Counted from the first letter of the stretch, positions 7,962-15,927 are shown. The stretch: 27,816 nt of DNA from Treponema sp. (GCA_016296205.1 JAEDJS010000026.1:1-27816); one strand, 5' to 3'. Translations and numbers: made by a program. The notes: generated by a model not told the origin, from the sequence alone.

Positions 7962-8951
7962 CTATTCCTCCAGAGAGCCAAGCCGCAAAGTTTCGCAGGC
8001 ACGCCGAATATTGTCAAGTTCATTCTGCTTTAATAAATACCAGCAGACTAAAGGACAGCAGGTTTCTATATGCTGATGGAAAAGCCGTTTAGCCTTCTTC
8101 CACTCCTGTGCTTTATATGCATTAAAAATGTATTCAGCATCAACCTTCCACAAACCGTTTTCATCTTTAGGATTAAGGAATTTTTTTATTTTTGACTTAC
8201 CAAAGTCAGCAAGATCATCTTCTGAAAATGTAAGAATTTTTAACGCATCACCACCGATTAAATCACTGGTGTTTTTTGAATTTTTATCGAAAACTAAAAA
8301 ATCAATTATTTTTTCATCTTTAAATTTATAAATCCATTTAAGGCGCAAAGCCCATACAATATTTTCTATCTGAAACTTTTCTATAAATAAATCTCTGAGA
8401 GCAGCTTCACATTCACCGCCAATTTTCTTTATTGCAGAAAGAACATTAAATATGTACTTTTTATCAAGGCAGTTTTCGTAAGCAGCCAGTTCTTTTACAG
8501 GGGGAACTTTTTTTAAATTTTCAACCCCTGGTACATCAACAATATGATTTAAATCCGGCCAGCATTCCCACTTAAAAATTGAATACTGATGAACATCAAC
8601 TAAATCGGGACACTCTTTTTGACCAAAACAAAGGGCACTGGCAACATGCTTCAAATTTGTGTATTCAAAATCCTGAAGCAATGTTATAAGAACAGGTTCC
8701 GGGTCTGAGTAATATGAAACTAATTTTAGAAAATCACTTATAAATTTTGACTGGGCACATGCTTCAATTTCTTTTGCCAGAAGTTTTTCTGGAATAGCAG
8801 GTATTTCATCAGAAAACAATAAACTCCAAAGCTCCTGCAGACTTTTTGCCTGGAACAATTTTGAGCTGTTTTCACCGATAAATGATTTTGAAATTAATGC
8901 GCATGCTTTTGCATAAATGTAAGAAGATGCGGCACTTTTATCCATTGCCAT
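7962..8951 (-). CDS. atpC: V/A-type ATPase subunit C (d-type, rotor socket)
   Basis: A 329-aa, mostly helical protein consistent with the vATP-synt AC39 family (subunit C in bacteria, d in eukaryotes), the funnel linking the D shaft to the K ring. Features seen are the N-terminus SSYIYAKACALISKSF, repeated helical bundles, and the ending DNIRRACETLRLGSLEE. It is fairly Cys-rich for its size (for example HIETCCPLVCWYLL). Two in-frame ATGs lie six bases apart. The AGAGGAAG site best fits the first. Similarity of this family is low, so the call leans on length, helical content and the slot just before atpI. Confidence 0.85.
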   Translation of the reverse strand: MAMDKSAASSYIYAKACALISKSFIGENSSKLFQAKSLQELWSLLFSDEIPAIPEKLLAKEIEACAQSKFISDFLKLVSYYSDPEPVLITLLQDFEYTNLKHVASALCFGQKECPDLVDVHQYSIFKWECWPDLNHIVDVPGVENLKKVPPVKELAAYENCLDKKYIFNVLSAIKKIGGECEAALRDLFIEKFQIENIVWALRLKWIYKFKDEKIIDFLVFDKNSKNTSDLIGGDALKILTFSEDDLADFGKSKIKKFLNPKDENGLWKVDAEYIFNAYKAQEWKKAKRLFHQHIETCCPLVCWYLLKQNELDNIRRACETLRLGSLEE

Positions 8952-8963
8952 ACATCTTCCTCT

Positions 8964-9278
8964 TTATGCATTTGAATTAAAGAAATAATTTTCCAGAGCT
9001 TTATTAAGAGCCTGAACATCCTGAGGTATACCTTCCAAGTCTTTTTTAAACTTTTCAAAAGTATTATTATAATCTTCAATAATTTTGTTTTCAGAAGCAG
9101 TTTTCTGTGCTGCCAGTTCTTCCTGAATTTTACAAAATTTCTCTGAAAAATCAGAATCTGCTTTTGCTCTTGCTGCTGCCAAACGTTTGTCACTTTCCTT
9201 CTGAGCCTCAAGAATCAAAAGTGAAGCTTCATGTTCAACATCAATAAGGTGAGTGAGTACATCTCCTTCAAGGACCAT
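8964..9278 (-). CDS. Peripheral-stalk coiled-coil subunit (G/H-like) of the V/A-ATPase
   Basis: About 104 aa, nearly all charged heptad-like helix (HEASLLILEAQKESDKRLAA), matching the small G/H partner of subunit E. The start chosen is the ATG at 9276-9278. GGAGG lies 7 nt before it but only 1 nt before the GTG two codons upstream, so the longer GTG reading is unlikely. It sits 12 nt before atpC and 26 nt after the EIIA gene, at the head of the ATPase genes. No signature motif exists for such short coiled-coils, so position carries much of the weight. Confidence 0.8.
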   Translation of the reverse strand: MVLEGDVLTHLIDVEHEASLLILEAQKESDKRLAAARAKADSDFSEKFCKIQEELAAQKTASENKIIEDYNNTFEKFKKDLEGIPQDVQALNKALENYFFNSNA

Positions 9279-9304
9279 GTTCACGCCTCCAAAAAAATAA
9301 GATT

Positions 9305-9772
9305 CTAGTTCAACAAATTGGATTCGTAACGTACTAAAAGTTCGTGTGCTTCTTCCGATGTTGCTGCAGATTCCAGATCCTTCGTAAATGAAGGATTTTG
9401 CAGAACCGAAGATAAATCCTTAAGTACTGCAAGATGTTTTTCTGTTTCTGTTGGATTTGACAAAAGCATAAAAACATAATTAACAGGGTGACCGTCTAAT
9501 GAATTGTAATCCATACCGTCCCTACAAATACCAATTGCACCAACTGTATCAGAAGAACTTGGACAGCTAGCATGAGGCACTGCAATACCATGCATAATAC
9601 CAGTTGTCATTTTACTTTCACGGTCATGCAAAGCGTCCAGTGCTTCTTTTCTGTTGATATTTGGATACACCTTCAAAATTGAATCAACCAATTCTTCGAA
9701 AAGAGAATCTTTGTCTTTACTCTGAATGTTGAGGATAATGTTTTTTGAAGAGAATACCTTATCAAGTACCAT
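9305..9772 (-). CDS. PTS EIIA-type (fructose/nitrogen, PtsN-like) protein
   Basis: A 155-aa single EIIA domain of the fructose/mannitol/nitrogen type. The phosphorylated histidine is His67 in GIMHGIAVPHAS. The second conserved His is in EKHLAVLKDLSSVLQ. No EIIB or EIIC domain is attached and no transporter gene is nearby, so it is probably regulatory (PtsN-like) rather than part of sugar uptake. It lies 3 nt after secG and shares its transcript with the ATPase. The ribosome site is weak (GCAGAG), so it may be coupled to secG. Targets are unknown; control of the ATPase is a guess from location. Confidence 0.9.
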   Translation of the reverse strand: MVLDKVFSSKNIILNIQSKDKDSLFEELVDSILKVYPNINRKEALDALHDRESKMTTGIMHGIAVPHASCPSSSDTVGAIGICRDGMDYNSLDGHPVNYVFMLLSNPTETEKHLAVLKDLSSVLQNPSFTKDLESAATSEEAHELLVRYESNLLN

Positions 9773-9775
9773 AAA

Positions 9776-10132
9776 TTACTCTGCTTTTGTTTCTGCTGGT
9801 TCTGTTACGTACCATTTTGAATCTGCAGAAGATTCTTCATCAACTGTTTCTGTTTCTGTAGTTACTTCAGTATTAATATCTTCAGAAGTATATTTACCTG
9901 TGTCTGCTTTGTTAAGGAAAGCAAGAGCAAATGCACTAATGAAGAAAAGAGCAACTAATACACCTGTAGTTTTTGTAAGAACTGATGCTGAACGTGCACC
10001 GAATGCCTGTGAGTTTGCACCACCAAATACGCCCATGCCAGAATTGTCTTCATTCTGAACCAATACAAGAAGAACAAGAAGAACGCTAATAATTACAAAT
10101 GCTACAAGAAGAATTGTTTTTACAACACCCAT
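9776..10132 (-). CDS. secG: Preprotein translocase subunit SecG
   Basis: A 118-aa membrane protein with two helices (about residues 4-25 and 55-73). Between them is the glycine-rich SGMGVFGGANSQAFGARSAS segment characteristic of SecG. The C-terminal tail (about 75-118) is acidic and Thr/Glu-rich. SecG assists SecYE/SecA during export. A GGAG site lies 8 nt before the ATG, and a near-consensus promoter lies just upstream, so this is the first gene of the long operon that continues through the ATPase. Confidence 0.94.
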   Translation of the reverse strand: MGVVKTILLVAFVIISVLLVLLVLVQNEDNSGMGVFGGANSQAFGARSASVLTKTTGVLVALFFISAFALAFLNKADTGKYTSEDINTEVTTETETVDEESSADSKWYVTEPAETKAE

Positions 10133-10168
10133 TTTAATAACTCCAATGGTTTAATTTATTTTTTTTGG

Positions 10169-10197
10169 ATTCTAGCAAAAAATTGCCAAAAAGTCAA
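10169..10197 (-). promoter_or_regulatory. Sigma70-type promoter for the secG-ATPase operon
   Basis: On the minus strand TTGACT (10192-10197), a spacer of exactly 17 nt, and TAGAAT (10169-10174) form a strong match to the housekeeping consensus. The secG ATG is about 36 nt further on. It is the only good promoter seen before the ATPase genes. Confidence 0.8.
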
Positions 10198-10225
10198 ACC
10201 GCCCCGCCAAACTTTAAGACAGGGC
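10188..10225 (-). terminator. Probable intrinsic terminator after tpiA
   Basis: On the minus strand an 8-bp stem (GCCCTGTC with GGCGGGGC, including G-T pairs) with a 9-nt loop lies at 10201-10225. It is followed by GGTTTGACTTTTT. The T-rich tail overlaps the -35 of the secG promoter, so end and restart are packed into about 40 nt. The T tract is interrupted, so efficiency may be partial. Confidence 0.55.
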
Positions 10226-10247
10226 AATTTGAATTATTCTGATTTAA

Positions 10248-10997
10248 TTAAGCTTCACAGATTGGTATGAATGTTTCTGCCTTAAGAGAAGCACCGCCAA
10301 TCAAACCACCGTCGATATCTGGCTGAGCCAAAAGTTCTGGTGCATTAGAAGCTTTCATTGATCCGCCGTACTGAATAATTACTTCATCTGCTACTTTCTG
10401 GTTGTAGAGTTTAGCAATGTATCCCCGGATAAACTTGTGGATTGCCTGAGCATCTTCTGGAGTAGCTGTTTTACCAGTACCAATAGCCCAAACTGGTTCG
10501 TAAGCGATTGTTACATTCTTCATCTGTTCTTCTGTAACGCCTGCAAGACCTGCAGAAAGCTGGAAAGCACAAACCTGTTCTGCTTCACCTGCTTCTCTTT
10601 CGCTAAGAAGTTCACCAATACAAAGATCTACTTCAAGACCGCTTGACAATGCCTTGCGAACTTTTTTGTTAATAAGTTCATCAGATTCACCGATTTCGTG
10701 GCGGCGTTCTGAGTGACCAAGGATAACACACTGGCATCCGATGTCCTTAAGCATAGCGCAAGAAACTTCACCTGTGTGAGCACCATTGTCTGTAGCAGCA
10801 CAATCCTGAGCTGCAAGAATGATGTTTGAACCTTTTACAACCTGTGCAACAGCATCAAGGTAAACAAAAGGAACACCAATCATAAATTTATTTGTTTTTC
10901 CTTTAAGAGCAGCAACAAGGTCAGAAGCCAGTTTAACAGCTTCTTCTTTAGTTGTGTTCATTTTCCAGTTTCCGGCAATATAATGTGTTCTAGCCAT
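10248..10997 (-). CDS. tpiA: Triosephosphate isomerase
   Basis: A 249-aa cytoplasmic TIM-barrel enzyme that interconverts dihydroxyacetone phosphate and glyceraldehyde-3-phosphate. The catalytic set is intact: Asn10 and Lys12 (IAGNWKMN), His95 (GHSERR), Glu167 (AYEPVWAIGTG). The phosphate-binding ends YGGSMKASNAPEL and DGGLIGGASL are also present. The length is normal. A CAGGAG site precedes the ATG. It follows pgk by 63 nt on the same strand, so the two lower-glycolysis genes are probably cotranscribed, with a hairpin in the gap that may tune the ratio. Confidence 0.98.
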   Translation of the reverse strand: MARTHYIAGNWKMNTTKEEAVKLASDLVAALKGKTNKFMIGVPFVYLDAVAQVVKGSNIILAAQDCAATDNGAHTGEVSCAMLKDIGCQCVILGHSERRHEIGESDELINKKVRKALSSGLEVDLCIGELLSEREAGEAEQVCAFQLSAGLAGVTEEQMKNVTIAYEPVWAIGTGKTATPEDAQAIHKFIRGYIAKLYNQKVADEVIIQYGGSMKASNAPELLAQPDIDGGLIGGASLKAETFIPICEA

Positions 10998-11027
10998 TTT
11001 TTTCTCCTGAATATTATTTTAATTCAA

Positions 11028-11051
11028 AGGGCCCCGCAATTACAGAACCCT
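11028..11051 (-). other. Intercistronic hairpin between pgk and tpiA
   Basis: On the minus strand AGGGTTCTGT and GCGGGGCCCT can pair over 10 positions (five G-T wobbles) around an AATT loop. No T run follows, so it is not a convincing terminator. It may stabilise the pgk mRNA 3' end or mark a processing site. Confidence 0.45.
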
Positions 11052-11060
11052 ATATTTTAT

Positions 11061-12323
11061 TTAGCAAAGGATTGCAATACCTGGGAGTGTTTTTCCTTCA
11101 AGGAATTCCAAAGAAGCACCACCACCAGTAGAAACATGGCTCATTTTGTCTGCAAGGTTGAATTTGTTAACAGCAGCTACTGAATCGCCGCCACCAACAA
11201 CAGTTGTAGCTCCCTTACCTGTTGCTTCTGCAACAAGACGTGCTACAGCTTCTGTACCTTTTGCAAAGTTAGCAAATTCAAATACACCAACTGGACCGTT
11301 CCATACAATTGATTTAGAAGCAAGAATTGCATCTTTGTAAAGCTCAACTGTCTTAGGACCAACATCCATACCCATAAGATCTGCAGGAAGGTCAACTGCA
11401 TCAACTGCAACAGGATCTTTATCTGCAAATTCTTTTGCTGCAACATGATCAACAGGGAGAAGGATTTTTACTCCCTTTTCTTCTGCTTTCTTAAGAAGAT
11501 TTACTGCTGTTTCGATAAAATCATCTTCTACAAGTGATTTACCGATTTCTTTTCCCTGTGCCTTAAGGAATGTATATGCCATACCGCCACCGATAATGAG
11601 TGTAGAAGCATTGTTCATAAGGCTTTCAAGAACAGCGATTTTTGATGAAACTTTTGCACCGCCAATAATAGCTGTCATTGGTTTTGGTGGATTTGTAACC
11701 ATTGGTTCAATATACTTAACTTCTTTTTCCATAAGGAATCCGCCAACTGGTTTTTCTGTCATGTATTTTACGATTGTTGCTGTAGAAGCCTGATCCCGGT
11801 GGGCTGTACCAAATGCATCGTTTACAAAGATATCGCCGTAAGAAGCAAGTTCTTTTGCCATTGGTTCACGTTCTTCTGCTGTTTTTGCAGTTTCTTCTTT
11901 GTGGAAGCGAACGTTTTCAAGCATAGCAACTGCACCTTCTGGAAGAGCATCGATTGCTTCTTTCTGTCCCAGAGCATCCGGGAGGAATGTTACATCTTTT
12001 CCGAGTTTTTCTGCAAAATATTTTACAACTGGAGCCATGCGGTTTTTACCGTTAATGAACTTTTCTGCATCTGCTTCTGTCCATGTTTTTCCAGCTTTTT
12101 CTGCTTTTTCCTGAGCTTTCTTTACATCTTTTTTAGGATCTCCCAAGTGGCTCATAAGAACGAGGGAACGTGGGTTCTGTTCAAGAATATATTTGATTGT
12201 TGGAAGAGCTGCCATAATTCTAGTGTCATCCTGAACAACACCATCTTTCATTGGCACGTTGAAATCAACACGCATAATAACGCGTTTTCCTTTAAGATCT
12301 ACATCTTTTACTGTTCTGATCAT
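11061..12323 (-). CDS. pgk: Phosphoglycerate kinase
   Basis: A 420-aa enzyme transferring phosphate from 1,3-bisphosphoglycerate to ADP. Landmarks in order are RVDFNVPMKDG, TRIMAALPTIKY, LVLMSHLGDPK, GGAKVSSKI, WNGPVGVFE, GGGDSVAAV and STGGGASLEFLEG. The frame stays open upstream of this start. The ATG at 12321-12323 is preferred because AGGAG lies 5 nt before it and the family N-terminus starts here (MIRTVKDVDLKGKR). The extra 11 codons upstream would run through the leader. A promoter and a paired TTCGAA motif lie upstream. It is first in a pgk-tpiA unit. Confidence 0.98.
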   Translation of the reverse strand: MIRTVKDVDLKGKRVIMRVDFNVPMKDGVVQDDTRIMAALPTIKYILEQNPRSLVLMSHLGDPKKDVKKAQEKAEKAGKTWTEADAEKFINGKNRMAPVVKYFAEKLGKDVTFLPDALGQKEAIDALPEGAVAMLENVRFHKEETAKTAEEREPMAKELASYGDIFVNDAFGTAHRDQASTATIVKYMTEKPVGGFLMEKEVKYIEPMVTNPPKPMTAIIGGAKVSSKIAVLESLMNNASTLIIGGGMAYTFLKAQGKEIGKSLVEDDFIETAVNLLKKAEEKGVKILLPVDHVAAKEFADKDPVAVDAVDLPADLMGMDVGPKTVELYKDAILASKSIVWNGPVGVFEFANFAKGTEAVARLVAEATGKGATTVVGGGDSVAAVNKFNLADKMSHVSTGGGASLEFLEGKTLPGIAILC

Positions 12324-12336
12324 AATTACTCCTATA

Positions 12337-12364
12337 TTCGAATATATAAAAAACAAGATTCGAA
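12337..12364. promoter_or_regulatory. Paired TTCGAA motifs in the pgk leader (possible operator)
   Basis: TTCGAA occurs at 12337-12342, inside a perfect 14-bp palindrome TATATTCGAATATA, and again at 12359-12364. Start-to-start spacing is 22 bp, about two helical turns. The pair lies between the predicted transcription start and the ribosome site of pgk, a position where a bound dimer could block transcription. No regulator is identified. Confidence 0.4.
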
Positions 12365-12372
12365 CCGCAGTA

Positions 12373-12401
12373 ATTATACAGTTTTTAGGAAAATATTACA
12401 A
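12373..12401 (-). promoter_or_regulatory. Sigma70-type promoter for pgk-tpiA
   Basis: Minus strand TTGTAA (12396-12401), 17-nt spacer, TATAAT (12373-12378). The -10 is perfect and the -35 matches 4 of 6. It lies about 50 nt before the pgk ATG. Confidence 0.75.
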
Positions 12402-12415
12402 GAATTTTATTATCA

Positions 12416-13024
12416 TTATTGCTTATTTTTATAGTATTCAGTTTGCTCTAAATAAGCCCGGCGAGTCATAATAAGGGAAATAAGTTCCTGATACATGTTA
12501 AAATCAACCTCAAGGGCGATGGGAAGAAGATAATATTCAGTTTCGTCGCAATAACGTTCAATAAATTTAGCATCTGTAACAAAACCAAGACTTGTCATAT
12601 TGCTGATTCTGTCTGCACATTTAAGAACCTTTGCATTATGGGAACCGTTGTTAAGAATATTCAAAAGGAATTCCTGCTTAGTCTGCCCCTGCTTTTTAGT
12701 TACTTCCATAACAAGTTCATAGACTTTCTGACCTTCTTCATCGGCATTCATAATAATTCTGGGATCAAAATCAGACAAATCTTCAATTACGTCATGAACA
12801 CAGGAAGCTTTAAGAAGAACAGAATCAATATAGCCGTAATCAATAAGAATGGCCATAGTATCAAGCTGGTGCCGGAACATATTTCCACCTGCGTGGCGGG
12901 CTTTACCAATCAATGCTGTAGAAACCTGCATATAGGGTGCCAGAGACATTCTTTTAAGTTCAAGCATATCTTCTGTACCCATCTGAACTGGTTTTTCTGT
13001 CTTTGTATTGAAAGTTTTACCCAT
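12416..13024 (-). CDS. Stand-alone SpoT/Mesh1-type HD hydrolase (putative small alarmone hydrolase)
   Basis: A 202-aa protein matching the hydrolase half of RelA/SpoT enzymes. Metal and catalytic positions visible are His52 (NMFRHQLDT), the pair His77-Asp78 with Glu81-Asp82 (CVHDVIEDL), and Asp138 with Asn142 (KCADRISNMTSL). No synthetase or TGS/ACT domain follows, so it resembles small Mesh1-like enzymes that remove the 3' pyrophosphate of (p)ppGpp. Substrate is inferred; other nucleotide pyrophosphates are possible. An AGGGGGA site precedes the ATG. A terminator separates it from valS upstream. A weak TTGTTT/GATAAT pair with a 16-nt spacer may drive it. Only a short AT-rich gap with the pgk promoter follows it. 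Confidence 0.75.
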   Translation of the reverse strand: MGKTFNTKTEKPVQMGTEDMLELKRMSLAPYMQVSTALIGKARHAGGNMFRHQLDTMAILIDYGYIDSVLLKASCVHDVIEDLSDFDPRIIMNADEEGQKVYELVMEVTKKQGQTKQEFLLNILNNGSHNAKVLKCADRISNMTSLGFVTDAKFIERYCDETEYYLLPIALEVDFNMYQELISLIMTRRAYLEQTEYYKNKQ

Positions 13025-13061
13025 AAGATCCCCCTAAGCTGATTATCAAGCAAATTAATAA

Positions 13062-13121
13062 TAAAACAAAAATGCCCCGAAATCAACAAATATATTTTAC
13101 AATATCGGCAAACTTCAGGGC
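13062..13121 (-). terminator. Intrinsic terminator after valS
   Basis: On the minus strand GCCCTGAA (13114-13121) pairs with TTCGGGGC (13074-13081). The long loop contains a further AT hairpin. ATTTTTGTTTTATT follows. It lies directly after the valS stop. Confidence 0.6.
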
Positions 13122-13129
13122 TTTTATTA

Positions 13130-15844
13130 TTATAATGAAGTAAGATATTCCTTAAGCTTTTCTATACGGTTTTTAGCCTGTTCAAGCTTAGCTTTTTCCT
13201 GCTCAACTACTTCTGCAGGTGCATGTTCTGCAAATTTTCCACCAAGTTTGGCAGTAATTTTCTGAACAGTAGATTCTTCAAGAGCAATTTCTTTATTGAA
13301 TCTGGCTGCAAGCTGCTGTGTGTTTACGTTTTCGTCAACAAGAATGAATGCTTCAAAACCAGTTCCTACTGTACCAATTGATTTAGCAGGTTTTGATTCA
13401 GCAAATTCAACTGACTTAAGTCCTGCAAGAAGGCTGATAATATCAACTTTTTCTTTAAGAACTTCTGCAGGGCTTCCACAAATTACTTTAACTGCAACAT
13501 TGATTTTACCTGCCGGATCAAGTCCACATTCAACACGAAGGGCACGAATATTCCTTACGAATTCTTTAAGGCTTTCAAAACGATCAACAATATCCTTGCT
13601 TTCTCGTTCTGCTGATGGTACAGGGAATTTTGCACCAATAAGAAGACCTGTATAATCATCACTTAAACAGATTGACTGTGCACCTGCTTTTGAACGGTTT
13701 GCAGCAATTTCTGCCAGTGGGAGTTTTGAATAAATTTCTTCTGTTACAAAAGGAACAAAGGGATGCAGGAGACGCAGGCTTTCTTCAAGAACATTAAGAA
13801 GAACGCTAACCTGTCTGTCTTTTTCTGCTTCGTCTTCTCCACGGAAACTGAGTTTTGTAGCTTCTACGTACCAGTCACAGAAATCATTCCAGAAATATTC
13901 ATAGATTGCGCTGGCTGCATCATTATAACGATAGCTTTCCAATGCTTCTCTTTCTGCTTTTGCAGCTTTGTTAAGACAGGCATAAATCCATTTATCAAGT
14001 TCCGAAAGATCACTGTCTGCTACTGGAACTAGGGTACGTCCTTCAAGATTACCAAGAATATAACGGCTTGCGTTCCATACTTTGTTACAGAAACGGCTAC
14101 CAAGTTTAAAGCTTTCCTTATCAATAAGAATATCCTGTCCCTGGGCAGCAAGATAACCAAGAGTGAACTTAACTGCGTCTGCTCCGTAAAGGTCAATCAT
14201 TTCAAGTGGGTCAATTCCGTTGCCAAGAGATTTACTCATTTTGCGTCCCTGTTTATCGCGAACAAGTCCGTGAATGTAAATATCTTTAAATGGCACCTGA
14301 CCTGTAAATTCCAGAGAAGCCATAATCATGCGGCTAACCCAGAAGAAAATAATGTCGTAGGCAGTAACAAGTGCACTTGTAGGGAAGAATTTTTCCATAT
14401 CAGGAGTTTTTTCAGGCCATCCCAAAGTACTAAACGGCCAGAGCCATGAGCTGAACCATGTATCAAGAACATCCGGATCCTGTTTAAGCTTTTTGCTCTT
14501 ACATTTAGGACATTCACAAGGATCTTCCCGTCTTACAATTGTTTCTCCACAATTTTCACAGTACCATGCAGGGATTCTGTGTCCCCACCAGATCTGACGG
14601 CTTACACACCAGTCACGGATATTTTCAAGCCAGTGAGAATATGTGTTTTCCCATTTTCTTGGGTAGAATACAATCTGTCCGTCTTTCCATGCTTTAAGAG
14701 CTTTGTCTGCCATTGGCTTCATTTTAACGAACCACTGGGCACTCAAATATGGTTCAACTACAGTTTTACATCGGTAACAGTGGCCTACAGAGTGAACCAT
14801 CTTTTCTTCACCCTTAAACAAACCTGCTTCTGTTAAATCTTGGATAACAAGTTTGCGTGCTTCTTCCGGTTTAAGGCCCCTGTATTTTTCCGGAACGTTT
14901 TCATTAAGTCGTCCGTCTGGAGTAAGAAGGTTGATTACTTCAAGATTGTGTCTCTGTCCAACTTCCCAGTCGTTAGGGTCATGGGCTGGAGTAATCTTAA
15001 CCATACCAGTTCCAAATTCCTTATCAACATAATCATCTGCAATAATTGGAATTTCTTTTCCTGTAAGAGGAAGTTTAAGCATCTTGCCAACAATATTTTT
15101 GTATCGTTCATCACTTGGATTTACTGCAACTGCTGTATCACCAAAAAATGTTTCCGGACGAGTTGTAGCAACTTCAATTTTTCCGCTTCCGTCTGCATAT
15201 TCATAGAAAAGATGGTACATTGCACCGTTTGTGTCTTCATGATCAACTTCATCATCAGCAAGGGCAGTTCCACATCTAGGACACCAGTTTACAAGGCGCT
15301 GACCTTTGTACATAAGACCACGTTCATAAAGAGTAACAAAAACGTCCCTAACAGCCTTAGACAAACCTTCATCATAAGTAAAGCGTTCACGGTCCCAGTC
15401 TGTTGAGTTTCCCAGTTTTTTCTGCTGTTTAACAATAATATTATGATGATCTTCCTTTACTTTCCATGTTCTTTCAAGGAATTTTTCCCGGCCAAGGTCG
15501 TTGCGGCTCAAACCTTCTTTTTTAAGCTGGCGTTCAACAACGTTCTGAGTTGCAATACCGGCGTGATCTGTACCTGTAAGCCAGAGAGTGTTGTCTCCCT
15601 TCATACGGTGGTAGCGTACAACAATATCCTGAAGAGTGTTATTCAAACCGTGTCCCATGTGAAGAACACCAGTTACGTTTGGAGGAGGAATGACGACTGT
15701 ATATGAAGCGGCCTTAAGCTGTTCTGCAGTGGCGTTAGGATTATCGGACATTGGCTTGAAACATTTGTTTGCCATCCAAAGTTCATAAATTCTGTCTTCA
15801 AAGTCTTTAGGATTGTAGGCTTTTTCTAATTCAATTGCTTTCAT
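13130..15844 (-). CDS. valS: Valyl-tRNA synthetase
   Basis: A 904-aa class I synthetase charging tRNA-Val. HMGH lies at residues 62-65 and KMSKS at 535-539. A long editing (CP1) domain lies between. Zinc-type cysteines begin CENC at 429-432 and continue in CECPKC. The C-terminal tail is a coiled-coil arm (KAKLEQAKNRIEKLKEYL). An in-frame TTG lies just upstream, but the ATG at 15842-15844 sits at the better distance from the GAGGA site and is chosen. It has its own near-perfect promoter, is followed by a terminator, and appears to be a single-gene unit. Confidence 0.98.
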   Translation of the reverse strand: MKAIELEKAYNPKDFEDRIYELWMANKCFKPMSDNPNATAEQLKAASYTVVIPPPNVTGVLHMGHGLNNTLQDIVVRYHRMKGDNTLWLTGTDHAGIATQNVVERQLKKEGLSRNDLGREKFLERTWKVKEDHHNIIVKQQKKLGNSTDWDRERFTYDEGLSKAVRDVFVTLYERGLMYKGQRLVNWCPRCGTALADDEVDHEDTNGAMYHLFYEYADGSGKIEVATTRPETFFGDTAVAVNPSDERYKNIVGKMLKLPLTGKEIPIIADDYVDKEFGTGMVKITPAHDPNDWEVGQRHNLEVINLLTPDGRLNENVPEKYRGLKPEEARKLVIQDLTEAGLFKGEEKMVHSVGHCYRCKTVVEPYLSAQWFVKMKPMADKALKAWKDGQIVFYPRKWENTYSHWLENIRDWCVSRQIWWGHRIPAWYCENCGETIVRREDPCECPKCKSKKLKQDPDVLDTWFSSWLWPFSTLGWPEKTPDMEKFFPTSALVTAYDIIFFWVSRMIMASLEFTGQVPFKDIYIHGLVRDKQGRKMSKSLGNGIDPLEMIDLYGADAVKFTLGYLAAQGQDILIDKESFKLGSRFCNKVWNASRYILGNLEGRTLVPVADSDLSELDKWIYACLNKAAKAEREALESYRYNDAASAIYEYFWNDFCDWYVEATKLSFRGEDEAEKDRQVSVLLNVLEESLRLLHPFVPFVTEEIYSKLPLAEIAANRSKAGAQSICLSDDYTGLLIGAKFPVPSAERESKDIVDRFESLKEFVRNIRALRVECGLDPAGKINVAVKVICGSPAEVLKEKVDIISLLAGLKSVEFAESKPAKSIGTVGTGFEAFILVDENVNTQQLAARFNKEIALEESTVQKITAKLGGKFAEHAPAEVVEQEKAKLEQAKNRIEKLKEYLTSL

Positions 15845-15877
15845 CAATCTTCCTCGTTAAAAAAAATATTGGCAATA

Positions 15878-15906
15878 ATTATAACGGTTTTAAATGTTAA
15901 ATTCAA
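15878..15906 (-). promoter_or_regulatory. Sigma70-type promoter for valS
   Basis: Minus strand TTGAAT (15901-15906), 17-nt spacer, TATAAT (15878-15883). It lies about 33 nt before the valS ATG. The -35 lies in one arm of a 9-bp inverted repeat (AAATTCAAC 15899-15907 / GTTGAATTT 15927-15935) shared with the divergent promoter. Confidence 0.8.
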
Positions 15907-15927
15907 CATATTTACGATTTCATAAAG

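Noticed and set aside
12324..12356. Extended N-terminus of Pgk (11 extra residues)
   Set aside because: The upstream codons run through the leader palindrome and lack a ribosome site; AGGAG supports the internal ATG.
11799..12434. A 211-codon Cys/Phe-rich frame antisense to pgk
   Set aside because: Mirror of pgk codons; it shows no family resemblance and no SD.
14840..15406. A 188-codon frame antisense to valS
   Set aside because: Shadow frame inside a canonical synthetase; no SD or domain.
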